Positions 1 through 11,492 are shown, counted from the first letter of the stretch. The stretch is 64,000 nucleotides of DNA from Dipteris shenzhenensis (GCA_047967505.1 CM106538.1), one strand, 5' to 3'. Notes: a model not told the origin generated them from the sequence alone. Program-made: numbers and translations.

Positions 1-404
1 GTGTGAGTTTAGGGGAAGAGTAATTGATCGGGCGATGGCATTTGACAAGCATGATCTACCATATTTTGGGCACGTAGGCACAACTCTAGTGATGCGGGGA
101 TAAATAAGGCTTATGCCTAATTTTTGATATTACAAAAGCTTATGTACATATTTGAATTTTGGATTATTAGTGGCTTGGCTAAGTGTATAAACTAAAGTTA
201 GAAAAAGCTTTATTTTTAGAAGCAGCCAGCTATTCTAGAAGGTGGATGGGCTTTTTGTAAAAGGGTGCATGGAGGAAAGCATAGGGGCTCTTTGTATGAT
301 TCTTGCTCGGAAGCTTTTTGGGGAAATATACATAAATACATAGGAGGTGGAAGGAGAGCACCACTCCTATGGGGGGAGATTGTACCCAGCATGCTTGTTC
401 TATA
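1..404. other. Unassigned left edge
   Basis: I see no coding or repeat signature here. The copia reading frame that runs leftward from 976 loses similarity a little above 404, so this stretch is either sequence beyond a truncation of element C1 or an unrecognised repeat. Confidence 0.4.
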
Positions 405-408
405 TCTT

Positions 409-976
409 TCATTTGTGAGTTTTGAGAGTTTGTGCATATTTTCGAAGAGTGTTGCTGCATTCTTCAAGGATTTGCAGGTTCCGCGAGCGTTTCCTGTCGT
501 AGGCTGGTTTAATATGCTTCCCATAGAGACAATGCTCACAAAATTCAAAGTCAGAAAAAATCAAATACGGTACATAACCCAAATGGCATAAGAGTTTCAT
601 TCCATTCTGGCTCATGTACCGGCAATGCCACAAAGAAGTACTTAAATGCTCGGTTATTGCAACAACATGATCAGACACCCCTGATATATGTAATGGATAC
701 AATGTCCCACACTTGGCAGCTCTTACCAAAACCATAGAGCCCTTTTGAATTTTCCAACTCTGAAAACCAAAGGTGGTCTGAAAACCAACACCATCTAGCT
801 AACCTGCTAAAATAAGACTCTTAGTAAACTTAGGCACATATCTCACATTTTTCAAAACAAATGCAGACCCATTTGCAAAAAAAACTTTATGTCACCTGCT
901 CCTACTATGTCTCATGCATAGTTATTTCCAAGATGCACACAACCTGTCTTTCCACTATCATAAGTGAAGAACCATT
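409..976 (-). pseudogene. C1 protease end and GAG-pre-integrase domain
   Basis: The minus frame from 976 downward continues the aspartic-protease domain that was cut by C2, with one stop early on. It then enters a GAG-pre-integrase domain with a CGTLYPLH-like start, LWHCRYMSQNG, and the paired cysteines of CEHCLYGK, part of the HHCC zinc region of copia integrases. Similarity is lost after RKRSRN, so the catalytic core of the integrase is missing. The domain normally precedes the integrase in the copia polyprotein and helps bind the LTR ends. It is broken and cannot be functional. Confidence 0.8.
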
Positions 977-1340
977 TGTGAAGAGAGTGGGAGAGAAGTA
1001 AGGAGTCTCACTTGCAGCTTTCTCACATACACAATGGGGGAATACACACAAAGGTGGAGCCTGAAAACAGTTTTCCTCTTCTTAGTTGTGAAAGCCAAAA
1101 GAATCTCTCCTTTTTTTTAGTACAAAAGGAATAGATGAACCCTATATGTGGGTCTCAAACCAAACTCAGCTAACCTAGGTGGCATACTAACTGAGCCACT
1201 AACTAGAGTACATAATAAAAGCTGTCATCTAGCTATTATTCATGGGTGGTGTACCAACCGCATCTGCAGCTAGCAAGTCAGTGACATAAATGCACAATGG
1301 TCACCTTGGCATATCACGAGTGGAGCTCGATATCTCAACA
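977..1340 (-). repeat. 3' LTR of C2
   Basis: This 364-bp repeat begins TGTGAAGAG and ends TCTCAACA on the plus strand. It matches 3726-4088 with only scattered differences. The minus-strand polypurine tract next to it marks it as the 3' LTR. Confidence 0.88.
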
Positions 1341-1349
1341 CTCCCCCTC
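1341..1349 (-). other. Polypurine tract of C2
   Basis: Read on the minus strand this is GAGGGGGAG, ending directly at the TGTTGAG start of the 3' LTR. This is the usual primer site for plus-strand DNA synthesis. Confidence 0.8.
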
Positions 1350-1351
1350 GA

Positions 1352-2275
1352 GCTCAATCCCAATTCTTACACACCAAGCAAGCAGCTTCTCTGCGCCCAA
1401 TGCCTTCGTGAATATGTCAGCTACCTGATCCTCTGTACTGACATAAACTAGATCAATAAAACCTACTAGAACCTTCTCCTGCACAGTGATATCAACTCAA
1501 TGCCCAAGAAATAACACAGCTCTCCCAAATCCTTCATCTCAAACTTCTGCTTCAATAGCATTTTCACATGAAGGATATCTTCATCACTATCACCTGTGAT
1601 GATCAAATCATCAACATAAATGACAAGCAGCATAATACCTTTCTCTATTTTTCTCACATAAAGTGAGCAATCTGCCGTGGAAATCTGAAAGCCAATAGTG
1701 ACAAGATACTATCCTATCTTGTCAGACCATGCTTTGGGTGCTTGCTTCAAGCCATACAAGGCTTTCTTCAACCTGCGAACAAACTCAGGATGAATAGCAT
1801 GCACATAACTTGGTGGCTGCTCCATATGTCTGACCTCTTCTTGCAAATCACCATGCAAGAAGGCATTCTTTACATCCATCTGATGTAAAGACCATCCCTT
1901 TGATGCAGCCATAGCAATGACTGCTCTTAGAGTTACCATCCTTGCAATCAGACTGAATGTTTCTTCATAATCAATGCCATATGTCTGTGCATACCCCTTG
2001 ACAACTAATCTTGCCTTGTATCTGCTCCCAGAACCATCTGCATTGTGCTTCACCTTATAAACCCACTTGCAGCCAATTGCATTCTTGTCTTTAGGTAAAG
2101 GCACCAATTCCCATGTAGCATTTGCTTCCAAGGCACCCATTTCTTCATCCATGGCTTTCTCCCATTTTTCTTTTCCCATGGCTTGCTCAAAAGAAGTGGG
2201 TTCGGGTTCTTGTATCACTTTGACCATATAGGCATAGTGAATGGCTGTAAATCCGTCATATTTCAGCCTATCCAC
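1352..2275 (-). pseudogene. C2 reverse transcriptase with RNase H tail
   Basis: The block 1709-2275 is a clear RVT_2 domain: a GCKWVYKVK block, RYKARLVVKGYAQ, VKNAFLHGDL and KALYGLKQAPKAW. A second segment (1466-1657) carries the catalytic YVDD box in VIYVDDLIITGD. The frame then jumps straight to the last part of RNase H (VADIFTKALG near 1400), so the connection and most of RNase H are deleted. A frameshift separates the RT segments. It would have made the element's cDNA; it is inactive. Confidence 0.88.
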
Positions 2276-2483
2276 AGGATACCTAACTCTAGTAGACCTG
2301 GCAAAATAGGCTCACTACCAGGTGCTCTCAAAACATCCCTGTCTTCCTTACTCCAGGTGTAACAACAGAAGGAATACCCAACTCATCATCAAGGCTCTGT
2401 TCTAAGCCACTAGATTCACCATCCACATAAGAGTGACCTGCATTCGCATCAAACATGGGCTGATCTACTTTCTCTTTTCCTTT

Positions 2484-2905
2484 TTATGATACTTGCATAC
2501 CACTATCTGCATTGCTTTGAGGAGATCCTCCTGATCTAAATCTGCTTGTCCATGGCGAAGTATGTGAACCACTGCTAGAGGACACTACAGGTCCACTAAT
2601 ATTTTGTGATTGCTGCTGTGAATTCTGTGCAGCATTACCATTTTGTGCATCTACATCATCAATCACATTTACTGGTTTATACCAGCTACTCATCTCACAC
2701 TGTATTCGGGACATGAAATACATCAGACAGGTATTTCTTTTTCCCATCTTGCATAAACAAAGGAATTTTACCAATCTGCACAATCGGATGTGTAGTATCA
2801 TCACGAGTCTCCACAAATCCTGGTCTTTCCATTTTCCTTGCATCTTGCATCCATTCTGCATGACCTGTCATGTGGTTTACACACCTGAGTCACATACCAC
2901 ACATC
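2484..2905 (-). pseudogene. C2 protease joined to the integrase-RT linker
   Basis: Near 2890 the usual WYVDSG active-site region is present but hit by a frameshift just at the DSG triad. Downstream the protease frame continues to FHVPN near 2705. There it is joined directly to a Ser/Gln-rich linker (SSWYKPVN onward, to 2484) that in copia elements lies after the integrase. The whole integrase and the GAG-pre-integrase domain are therefore gone. The junction looks like an internal deletion rather than sequence decay. Confidence 0.7.
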
Positions 2906-3725
2906 ATTGCTTTCTTCTGCACTTGTCATAGAATTGGTCATGTGTTGCACCATAAACAAATGCTCATTTATGTCATCACCCTCACTACTAAAGGATGCAT
3001 TATTGCCTTGCTGCAATTTTCCATTCATGATGTCATTCTCTTTTTTATAGCAATCTTTAGCCATATGACCCATTTTACCACAGTAGTAGCATTCAACATT
3101 GCTGTTTGCATTTTGGCCTCTCAGCCATCCACCACGACCTCTTTGGCTCCCCCTGCCTCTAAAGTTATCACGGCCTCCTCCATAGGACTGGTTTTCTTGA
3201 ATTTACTGCATATTCTGATTTTTGCCATGGCCTCTAGATCGGCCTGCTCTACCTCTGCCTCTACGTCTTCCAGCATTTGAGTAGAAGACGGTTTCTTTTG
3301 AAGTTCCTCCTGAAGAAGATGCACCACCATTTCTCTGCTCTTCAGAAATTAGAAGAGCAATCAACTCCTCAAAATCAGGAAATTTTTCACAGACGGCAAT
3401 GGATGTCTGGAATTGTGCATAATCCTTTCCAGGTCACATAAACTAAATCATCATCTTCCACTGGCGACCCAATGGAAGCAAGTGCATCTGCAATCTTCTT
3501 CGTCTTCATGTTGTAGTCATTGATGCTCATATTTTCTCTTTGCACATTATGCAACTTCTGCTTGAGCTGCATTTTCTTGGCTTGCGTATTTGTGTTGTAC
3601 ATTTTTGTCAAAATATCCTACGCCTCCTTCAGTGTGCTTGTGTCCTGAATATGCACAATCATAGAATCTGAAATACTGATAGACAACCAGTACATAACTT
3701 TTCTGGCCTGCAACTCCTGTTGATT
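2906..3725 (-). pseudogene. C2 gag (5'-truncated) with zinc knuckle
   Basis: From 3700 to 3390 the frame matches the UBN2-type gag of copia elements (KKMQLKQKLHNVQRENMSI, then KTKKIADALASIGSPV). It is followed by an Arg-Gly-rich stretch and a CCHC knuckle, CYYCGKMGHMAKDC, near 3040-3080. The N-terminal gag, start codon and leader are missing, so gag abuts the 5' LTR at 3725. At least two frame changes lie between the gag core and the knuckle. Confidence 0.8.
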
Positions 3726-4088
3726 GGGAACAGAGTGGGAGAGAAGTAAGGAGTCTCACTTGTAGCTTTCTCACATACACAATGGGGGAATACACACAAA
3801 GGTAGAGGCTGAAAACAGTTTTCCTCTTCTTAGTTGTGAAAGCCAAAAGAATCTCTCCTTTTTTTTAGTACAAAAGGAATAGATGAACCCTATATGTGGA
3901 TCTCAAACCAAACTCAGCTAACCTAGGTGGCATACTAACTAAGCCACTAACTAGAGTACATAAAGATAGTTGTCATCTAGCTATTATTCATGGGCGGTGT
4001 ACCAACCGCATTTGCAGCTAACAAGTCGATGACATAAATGCACAACAGTCACCGTGGCATATCATGAGTGGAGCTCGATAACTCAACA
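3726..4088 (-). repeat. 5' LTR of C2
   Basis: This 363-bp copy of 977-1340 starts TGGGAACAG (two changes from its partner) and ends ACTCAACA. Its right edge interrupts the protease frame of C1. Confidence 0.85.
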
Positions 4089-5072
4089 CTATTCCCTATG
4101 GGGAGTAACATGGAATGACGCACCAGAATTCAAAATCCAACATGGTATATGCATCATGTAAAGTGGTAAGCAAGTCTGCAAATAAACTAGACATGAAGAG
4201 AATGTCATTGTCACTATTATCAGTGAGACTACATTGATCTCCTCGATCTTCACTTTTCCTTTGTCCTCCCTTGGACTGTCTTCCTTCTTACCCAATTTGC
4301 ATTCTTTTTCTCATCCTTTTGCTCTCTTTTCAGCTTGTAGCAATCGTTTTTTATGTGGCCCTTCTTGCCACAATGGTAACACTCAATGTTTCGTGCCCTT
4401 GATTTGCCTCTTTCTTGGGACTTCCCCCTGAATTGTGATTTGCCCCTTTGCACATTTAAGGTAGCATCCTACTTGTTGCCATCCATAGACTTACAGCTAA
4501 TCTCCTCGACCAACAAGCTACCCACAACATCATCAAACTTTAGTACTCCACCAGGTGCAGAGTTACTGACAAGTTGTAGGGAAGATATCCCATGAGGATG
4601 GCAATGGATATAAGAGGAATATTGCCTTGGTCTCCGCATCAAAATTCATCTTCTGAGCTTGAAGTTGACCAAAAATAAGATTGAATTCATTCAAGTGAGA
4701 AGTAATGGAGACCCCTTCCTTTATCTATAGCTCAAATAACCTCTTCATGAGGTAAACTTTATTAGAGGCAGTTTCCTTCTCATAAGTGGCACATAATTCC
4801 TTCCACAAATCTTCCGTAGTCTTCTCATTTACTAATGTGAAATAAACTGACTTTGCAAGATGAAGTCTAATAGTAGAGTTTGCTAATGCATCTAACTCAT
4901 TCCAATCATCCTCAGACATATTTGCAGATTTAACTGCAATCCCTTCCAAGGGATTAATCTGCTTCTTTTGAATAAGAACATCCCTTATCTGCTCTTTCCA
5001 CAAAGAAAAGTTTGTCCCATCAAACTTTTTAATGCTGAAAAACTCCTTTTCAAACATGGAAGAGGATGCCAT
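4089..5072 (-). pseudogene. C1 gag, zinc knuckle and protease start
   Basis: Gag starts at the ATG at 5070-5072 (MASSSMFEKEFF), with the usual FDGTNFSLWKEQI block of copia gag. It runs through the UBN2 region with several stops around 4570-4730. A CCHC knuckle, CYHCGKKGHIKNDC, lies near 4330-4375. The protease begins near 4130 with the active-site LNSGASFH, where the catalytic D of DSG is replaced by N. At 4088 the frame is cut by C2; it resumes at 976. Gag packages the RNA and the protease matures the polyprotein; this copy is dead. Confidence 0.85.
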
Positions 5073-6601
5073 GATGCAAATCAAGCAAAATCCCAAATAC
5101 TAGTGCCTGCACGAAAGAATCACACCAAATACTAGGTGTACCCATATATGTCTGTCACAATGGAGGGTAATATCACAAAAAACTCAAAGCTTAAAGCATC
5201 AAAATGCATCTAACTCATGCACATATACTATGCATCCCTATGAGCAAATTTGGCCCAAAAGAAAATGCCAACTGAAATGGCAATCCAAATGCCAGTCAAA
5301 GTGCTGAAATTACAACAGTTTGCAACAACTTTTCCCTATTTTGAACAACCAATATATTTTAAATGATACTCGAATGCCAAAATTGTATACAACAAAATTG
5401 CAGCCAATTGATAGCTCTAAAAACTTCCAGTTTACTATAGATCCAAATTCCTTATGGATTCTCTAATATTAATTGCTAAAAACATCCACCGCCTCACTTT
5501 TTCCAGCTGCTGGTGTCTAAACTGTCAAATCTGTAAATCATGGGCTTACAAGGCATAACAAATCTGCTTGCAAATGTCGGATTGAAATGCTTTCAAAAGC
5601 AAGATTGTAGCTTGTCCAATGGTCTCAAACTGTCCAGTTTAGACCTCAATTGAATTCTTCACAGTTGGAAAGATATTCAGGTCAGAAATAGGCTTCATAG
5701 GCTGTGGGTTGCAACTTTTTGCTATCTTGCAGGTCTGATAACTTTTTACAGGATAATCCAGATAAAAAAACTTTCAAAGGCAAAGTAGTAGCCCTTAAAC
5801 TAATCTACACTTTCTTTATTTAACTCAAATTATAAATCCTCAAGGTTTGAGAGATATTCTCTCCTGAAAGTGACTATTTGTACAGTTTGCAGCAGGAAAA
5901 ACAACAGCATAAAAATTCCTCACAATTCACTCTGCAATCTCTTCTGCCTCAGCCAAGCATGGCCATAATGCATCAATAACCAATGCATAGAAAAATGAGC
6001 AACCAATGCTCTCCTGCACTCGAGTAAGTATGCAAAGTGTACAAGCACAAGTCCTACAAAATGTCATGCAAATCAGAGAATGTTGTGCTCGCAATGCATA
6101 AACGCATCACTGGCAACCTGCTGGGCATGAAACCACAAAGTGACAACATCCAGCAATCGTAGTAGCAAAGTTCCCTCTGAAAACAGGTTGTTTTTGCTTC
6201 CTGTGGTTGAAAACTAGTGTAGCATAGGCTGAAAATGATGCCCTAGAGGATGAATATATGACTTCCCCCTCTTAAAACAAGCAATAAACTATCCGAAAAG
6301 ATAGAGCAGCCTGTTGTATACATCCTGAACAGTAAAAACAACCTGAAATATGTTAAAATACAGTTGCCATGGGCAACCCACGGGCAGCAGGAGACTCCAT
6401 GCAATAAGTACGGGTGAAAATAACCTTTCTTGGGCTGAAAACAAGCAAGAAACAAGCTCTGGGAAGTAGGCAACGGGCTGAATATTACTGCTACAGCAAG
6501 GAAAACGAGATTCCCTTCCTCCGTTTTGAAGCCACAAGCGAATAGAAACTCTCGTGCAAGCTTCCAGAGCAATAGGAAAGCAAAGGGCGGTTAGAGGGCA
6601 A
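5073..6601 (-). other. Long untranslated leader of C1
   Basis: These 1.5 kb lie between the primer binding site and gag. I see no coding similarity, only short degenerate repeats rich in CAAATGC and TGAAAAC. An older insertion could be hidden here, but none is visible. Confidence 0.5.
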
Positions 6602-6602
6602 G

Positions 6603-6614
6603 GCTCTGATACCA
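6603..6614 (-). other. Primer binding site of C1 (tRNA-iMet type)
   Basis: The minus strand reads TGGTATCAGAGC, the common plant primer binding site complementary to initiator methionine tRNA. It starts two bases after the end of the 5' LTR. Confidence 0.9.
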
Positions 6615-6616
6615 GT

Positions 6617-6802
6617 TGAGAGTGCTCTCAACGGAAGAATAGAAGAGGGTGAGAGAGAGAAAGAGCCGCACATGTTTTGGTGGGTGCAGAACACCCTAAT
6701 CTTCTATGTCATCCATATATATATATGTGTGTGTGTGTGTGTATGTGTGTTTGAGTATTGTACATAACCAAGGTTAAGGTACAGTGCCCTTTAACCCCCA
6801 CA
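6617..6802 (-). repeat. 5' LTR of C1
   Basis: A short LTR of about 186 bp, placed by its TG...CA ends and the adjacent primer binding site. It contains an (AT)n(GT)n microsatellite at about 6714-6752. The partner LTR is outside the window or lost, so the right edge rests on the TGTGGGGG terminus alone. Confidence 0.65.
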
Positions 6803-8069
6803 CTCCCAAATCATAATACTTATTTGCTTCTTTCATGTACTCAGGATAAATGCTCCTTCCTTCCCTCCTTTGGAATTGGCAGTGTCTTAGACATCTGATG
6901 GATTCCTCCTCAGGGAGACAAGATGGTAACGTTGGCTAAGTGGAGAGTGAGAATGTTTTACTTCGGGCTTCCTCTAATGATAGTTGTCTTTTTGTGCTAT
7001 CCACAATCTACTCAACGATCTAAGAATGTTGGAATCACCTGCTTAAGAACACATGCAACTCCTCTCTGGCAAGTTTTCGAGATATTGTCTCTAAGATTAA
7101 AAAAATCGCCTACAGATGACAAGAATTTGAATTTCACCTAGCGTGTTGCTCGTAGTGATTTTACCACCATTCGACTGCAATTATGACTATTGACATTTAG
7201 GTAATATACCAATATTAAGCCATTCGCGAGACATATCTTGACGGTAATATTATCGACGTTATCTCGGCACCTAGGGAAGGGCCAATTCCCTCTGATTATA
7301 ACTCTTTGGGGAAGGAAGTGTGCTGCCTCCCCGCCCAAACTATGTGTGCTTATAATAATTATGTATTATATATTATCATGTAAATATTTTCAATTGCTCA
7401 TCCATTCAAAATTGCTTGTTTTCAACCTGAATTTTTAAAGCACTCCTCTCTTTTATTGCATATTATCGATGCAAGGGAGCAAGGAAATCCAAGATGGATG
7501 TAAGGTCGAAGGATGACGACACCTTTATTCATATGGTTGTAGTCCATGTGACAATATTGTATAGACTTCAACGAGGATCAGTTATTGTATTGCCTTATTC
7601 ATGTATTTGTTGGATTTCAGCTTCCAAAATATCGACATCACGAAATCAATAATAAATCACCACTCCTAACATTTGCAAGGAGGATTGGGTCCTAGCGAAC
7701 CATGTGTTGCGTCTCATGTCCATTTCACTCATTCGCCTTTTTTTCTGTGAATGATCATAAGGCCTGCCGTAGATTCAAAATAGCGAGGAGGATGTGCACT
7801 GCGAAAAAGAGGATGGAGATGATGAATTGAAAGCGAGAGAGAGAGAGTAAAATCATGGGAGATTTTTGAAAAATTGAAAATGGCAATTTTCGCTTTGTTG
7901 TGAATGGCCTTCATTAGTCCTTCATTCGACAGGCCACAAATTGATAAAATACTAGGATTGAGTTAGTCCTTTTCGACAGGCCAAAAATTGTTAGTCGTTA
8001 GTGATTTCAACCGGGGGAACAGCCCTGCCAGTCCTGATAAATGCTCTCAAAGCCCTGTCCGCCCAGGGA
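6803..8069 (+). promoter_or_regulatory. Upstream region of the SYP3-type gene
   Basis: No transposon or other gene is recognisable here, so it is the likely promoter and 5' UTR of the syntaxin gene. Visible elements are an AT-rich stretch at 7350-7382, a short GA run at 7831-7846, and a diverged direct repeat (TCGACAGGCCACAAATTG type) near 7926 and 7974. I cannot place a transcription start. Confidence 0.4.
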
Positions 8070-8316
8070 ATGGCTCCCTCATTTATGTCCTCATCCTCTT
8101 CGCCGTACCGTGACAGAACCTCAGAATTCAATGCGGTCTTGCAAACGCTGAAAAAGACTCAGAGCCTCGCTATAAGCAGTGCCTCCCAGGAGGGAGCTGC
8201 AGGCCTACCCGGTTCACTTGTCTCAGCTTCAACCTACTCGGAGTTCAATAAGAAGGCCTCAAGAGTTGGCCTTGGCATCCATGAAGCATCCAAAAAGGTC
8301 GCACGACTTGCATCAT
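8070..8316 (+). CDS. SYP31/SYP32: Golgi Qa-SNARE (syntaxin 5 / SYP31-SYP32 type), exon 1
   Basis: Encodes the N-terminus of a Sed5/syntaxin-5-like t-SNARE, which drives vesicle fusion at ER-Golgi and intra-Golgi membranes. The diagnostic N-peptide YRDRTSEF, known in the family to bind the SM protein Sly1, lies at residues 13-20, followed by SEFNKKASRVGLGIH, the start of the Habc helical bundle. The ATG at 8070 is the first in frame and has G at +4. The exon ends at 8316 before the consensus donor GTATGT with one base of a split codon, which exon 2 at 49432 completes. If the donor were ignored, the frame would add a short unrelated tail and stop at 8366. Exons 1-3 give about 222 residues; the SNARE motif and membrane anchor are not present in the window. 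Confidence 0.9.
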
Positions 8317-8919
8317 GTATGTGCCAATTTCGCTCGTCGAATGCGTTCTTTGATCGTTACAATTGAAATGAAGCTCCCAGGCTGCTTGGTGGCGTATTTA
8401 TATGTTCACTCCTAGGTCCTCTAAATCTTTTGGTTTTTACGAGCGTTTCAGCCCGTTAGAGATATTCAGTTTAGGTTTGATCATTTTGTCAGATGTGACA
8501 ACAGATTAAGTCGACTGGCCTGAGAAGGTACTTTAGGGAGAACCTCGCCATAAGAATTTAAGTATTTGTGCATGGCTTTCAATTGTCAAAAACGATTTTC
8601 CGAGGCAGTAGACTTTGGCTACAAATTCTCAGCCAATTCATCTGACGCTACTTTTCATGGATTTCTGGACACGCCAAGTCTTGTGTAGATCGAATGGAAA
8701 GCTGGAACTGTCTGCACCATTTTAAACATTGAAATACGACCTTAAATTCTGAAATTCACTCCACACGATTGATGAAGTGGAGTCATGAGGCCACGCATTT
8801 ATTTGTTTGCAAAGGATATTCAGAATGGTTGATACTGAATACGAGAAGAATCGCTTTCCATCTTGTATCTAAACATCCAAAGATGCTTTCCCCCCCACAT
8901 ATAGTGTTATTGGAGTAGT

Positions 8920-9015
8920 GCAAGTTGAAGACGTAAACCTCGTGACGTTAGGATCTTGGCACTTGCCTCATACCCACAAATCGTGATGGTGAAATAATCT
9001 CACTTACGAGTTGAG
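8920..9015 (+). repeat. 96-bp direct repeat in L1, copy 1
   Basis: This 96-bp block is identical, as far as I can read, to 11007-11102. It probably lies at or near the 5' end of the LINE unit. Confidence 0.85.
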
Positions 9016-9363
9016 AAGAATGTGTATCTTGAAGGGTATGTGCATGAAGAGGTGTATATCCTCTTTTCGCCACTCTTTTCGCCATCTTCCCCCTTGCTGG
9101 ACCGCGTGGTGGCACCGGGAGACCCGCGTGGAGCAGGCCTTGCAACGCCCGTTTTCGAGGTTGCTTGAGGAGCTTCCCTCCCAAGCTTGTTTCTCGAAGG
9201 CTTGTTGGTAGAGTTTCTTGCTTAGTTATTGAGCCGGTTCGGGCTGCTACGAGCTTGCTCACTGGATTTTTTCCTTTCTTCCTTTTCTTCGCCCCTCCTC
9301 TTCCTTCATGCAACTTCGGGTTAATTATTTATGCCTTGGAGAAAGGAAGCTTGGTTGTGACAC

Positions 9364-10690
9364 TTGTCTGGCCAGAAGGGCTCAATGGTAGCACCTTCGA
9401 CTCCCCCAGCAGTTAAGGTTTTACTCTCTCCTCAGGATAAACAACAGGTTCAGAAAGCAGTTCAGTCCCTCACGGACGAGGCAATAGTTGGTCGGATAGT
9501 AGGGCTCACACCTTCTAGGAGTCAGTTTAGAGATTGGTTACAGGCGAGTTGGTGGTAGAGGGGGACCATATTCAGAAGGTCACCATCTACGGACGAGGAG
9601 TCTTTCTTCTCCAGCTTCGCTCACCCGACACCACCTTGGCTCCGGTAGAGCAGAGCCCCATATGCCTTGGCCCGCACCTTGCTTACCTTTTCATTTGTAC
9701 CATGGCTTCACAATAGAGGACATGGAGACGACTCATCATGTGCCTCGCTTTCTGATGACGCTTTGCTTCCCAAGGCTCCCAAGGAGTACATGCCCATTCT
9801 TCCCTCTATTGGCAGATTCAGCCGCTACGGTGGTGGCAGATGAGGGAGTCCCCAAACTGAGACTGGTGGTAGAGGACATTGAGTCTCTTCTAGAGTGGAT
9901 CCTCCTTGAGACCCTTGAGGGGGTGAGGTTCGGCAGAGGATCGAGGTGTCAGGTCTACCATGTCAGTGCCTTCGATGCAGAAAGCGGGATCATTTGGCTA
10001 GGGACTGCTGTCCTCGAGGTCAGAACGACCCCTTAGCAGGATCACTAGTAGGAGTCGCAGGCAGATAGGTCTAGCCTAGCAGCGGCAGCCCCCGCAGGTT
10101 AGATAGAGACCGCACAGTGGGAGCCCCAGGAGACGAGGACCCAGCAACCCTCCAGGCCGCAGAGTAGTAACAGGAGTCCCATACCCCTTGGGTGACACCT
10201 TCAGACTCCAGAGGGAGATTGGACCAAGGTGGGTAAGAAAAAGCCCAGCAAGTGGGCCCAAAAATGCCGCAAACAACGCGCTCAACGCAGAGAGAGTGTG
10301 AGCGGAGCGAGAAGCATCCACGGAGGAACAGCCAGGGGACCCCCCTCCAGGTGATCCACCCCCCTCGGGAGCTGAGGCCCCGACTTCTCCAGTGGACCCC
10401 GCTAGTGCGGAGGTCCAGTGCCTGCAACCATACACATGCCAGCAGTAGACCCTCGACGTTCTGAGACAAAGCATTTGGCCACGGTAGCAAAGGCCCAGGT
10501 TACTGGATCATCGGCCTTGCCTCCCCCCCTCCCCCCCCTAGATCCCCCCCTCCCCTCAACCTCCCTCCCCTCTTGTCCCTTCCCTCCCAGTCTGTCCAGG
10601 ACTCCCTGCCTTCTGGCAAGGACAAGGGCGCGCCCTCCTCGGCCTCCTCTTCGTCAAAGTAGACGGTTCTCCCCCTTCTGAGCCCTCAGC
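9364..10690 (+). pseudogene. L1 ORF1 (nucleic-acid-binding protein)
   Basis: Plant LINE ORF1 proteins bind the element RNA. The start near 9364 gives a helical N-terminal segment, then after a frameshift near 9540 a region like the DUF4283 domain (VTIYGRGVFLLQL). A CCHC knuckle (C-x2-C-x4-H-x4-C, from CLRCRKRDHLARDC) lies at about 9970-10012 in another frame. A Pro/Ser-rich tail with KVGKKKPSKWAQK-like basic residues follows to about 10690. At least three frame changes and several stops make it a pseudogene. Confidence 0.65.
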
Positions 10691-11006
10691 TTCTAGGTGG
10701 GCTCTCAAGGGTGGAGACTCGTCCTTCCAGTCATTCTCAGATCCTACCTCGAGATATCAGATTCCTATCCCTTGCCACTGGAGCTTACGCTACCGATCCT
10801 GCAACTTCGAAAGGGGGTTTCGATCAGCATGGTAGGCTCTTGCACGCATCCGGTTTGGGGCTTCCAGTTCGCTTCCATGGGGGCTGAGAAGTGGACTCCA
10901 AAGATGTTCGACGCCATGCTAAGTGTCGCGCATGATGGACGAGTGGATGGGTCTGTAGGGCTTGGACTGATGACTTGACCATGGAGCTACTTTACATTTC
11001 AGCTGG

Positions 11007-11492
11007 GCAAGTTGAAGACGTAAACCTCGTGACGTTAGGATCTTGGCACTTGCCTCATACCCACAAATCGTGATGGTGAAATAATCTCACTTACGAGTTG
11101 AGCACAAAGAAACTATAAGGGAAGATAAGTGTCTGAACCATATTCAGAAGGTCACCATCTACAAACGAGGAGTCTTTCTTCTCCAGCTTCGCTCACCCGA
11201 CACCACCCTGGCTCTGGTAGAGCAGAGCCCCATTTGCCTTGGCCCGCACCTTGCTTACCCTTTTCATTTGTACCATGGCTTCACAATAGAGGACATGGAG
11301 ACGACTCATCATGTGCCTCGCTTTCCGGTGACGCTTTGCTTCCCAAGGCTCCCAAGGAGTATGCCCATTCTTCCCTCTATTGGTAGATTCAGCCGCTATG
11401 GTGGTGGCAGATGAGGGAGTCCCCAAACTGAGACTGGTGGTAGAGGATATTGAGTCTCTTCTAGAGTGGATCCTCCTTGAGACCCTTGAGGG
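11007..11492 (+). repeat. Second copy of the L1 5' segment
   Basis: 11007-11102 repeats 8920-9015 exactly, and 11137-11492 repeats 9565-9921 with few changes. The roughly 550 bases that separate the two blocks in the first copy are replaced here by 34 unrelated bases. The copy then runs straight into the endonuclease end. A deleted duplicate, template switching, or two adjacent LINE copies could explain it. Confidence 0.8.

Larger units (their letters stand above)
977..4088 (-). mobile_element. Ty1/copia element C2, nested in C1
   Basis: Two LTRs of 364 and 363 bp flank 2.4 kb of internal sequence. Ends are TG...CA, a polypurine tract adjoins the left LTR (so the element is on the minus strand), and flanks carry a 5-bp target duplication (CCATT at 972-976, CTATT at 4089-4093, one mismatch). 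Inside are a 5'-truncated gag, zinc knuckle, frameshifted protease and RT. The integrase and most of RNase H are deleted. No primer binding site follows the 5' LTR. It is a non-autonomous deletion derivative. Confidence 0.88.
405..6802 (-). mobile_element. Ty1/copia element C1 (outer, 3'-truncated)
   Basis: On the minus strand this reads 5' LTR (6617-6802), primer binding site, a 1.5-kb leader, gag, zinc knuckle, protease and GAG-pre-integrase, then stops near 404 without an integrase core, RT or 3' LTR. The gag-pol order is that of Ty1/copia. Element C2 (977-4088) sits inside the protease: the C1 frame stops at 4089 and resumes at 976. Several stops and frameshifts in gag show it is defective. 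Confidence 0.85.

Noticed and set aside
8317-8366. Continuation of the exon 1 frame to a stop at 8366
   Set aside because: The sequence after 8316 has no similarity to syntaxins, and a consensus GTATGT donor stands exactly where family similarity ends.
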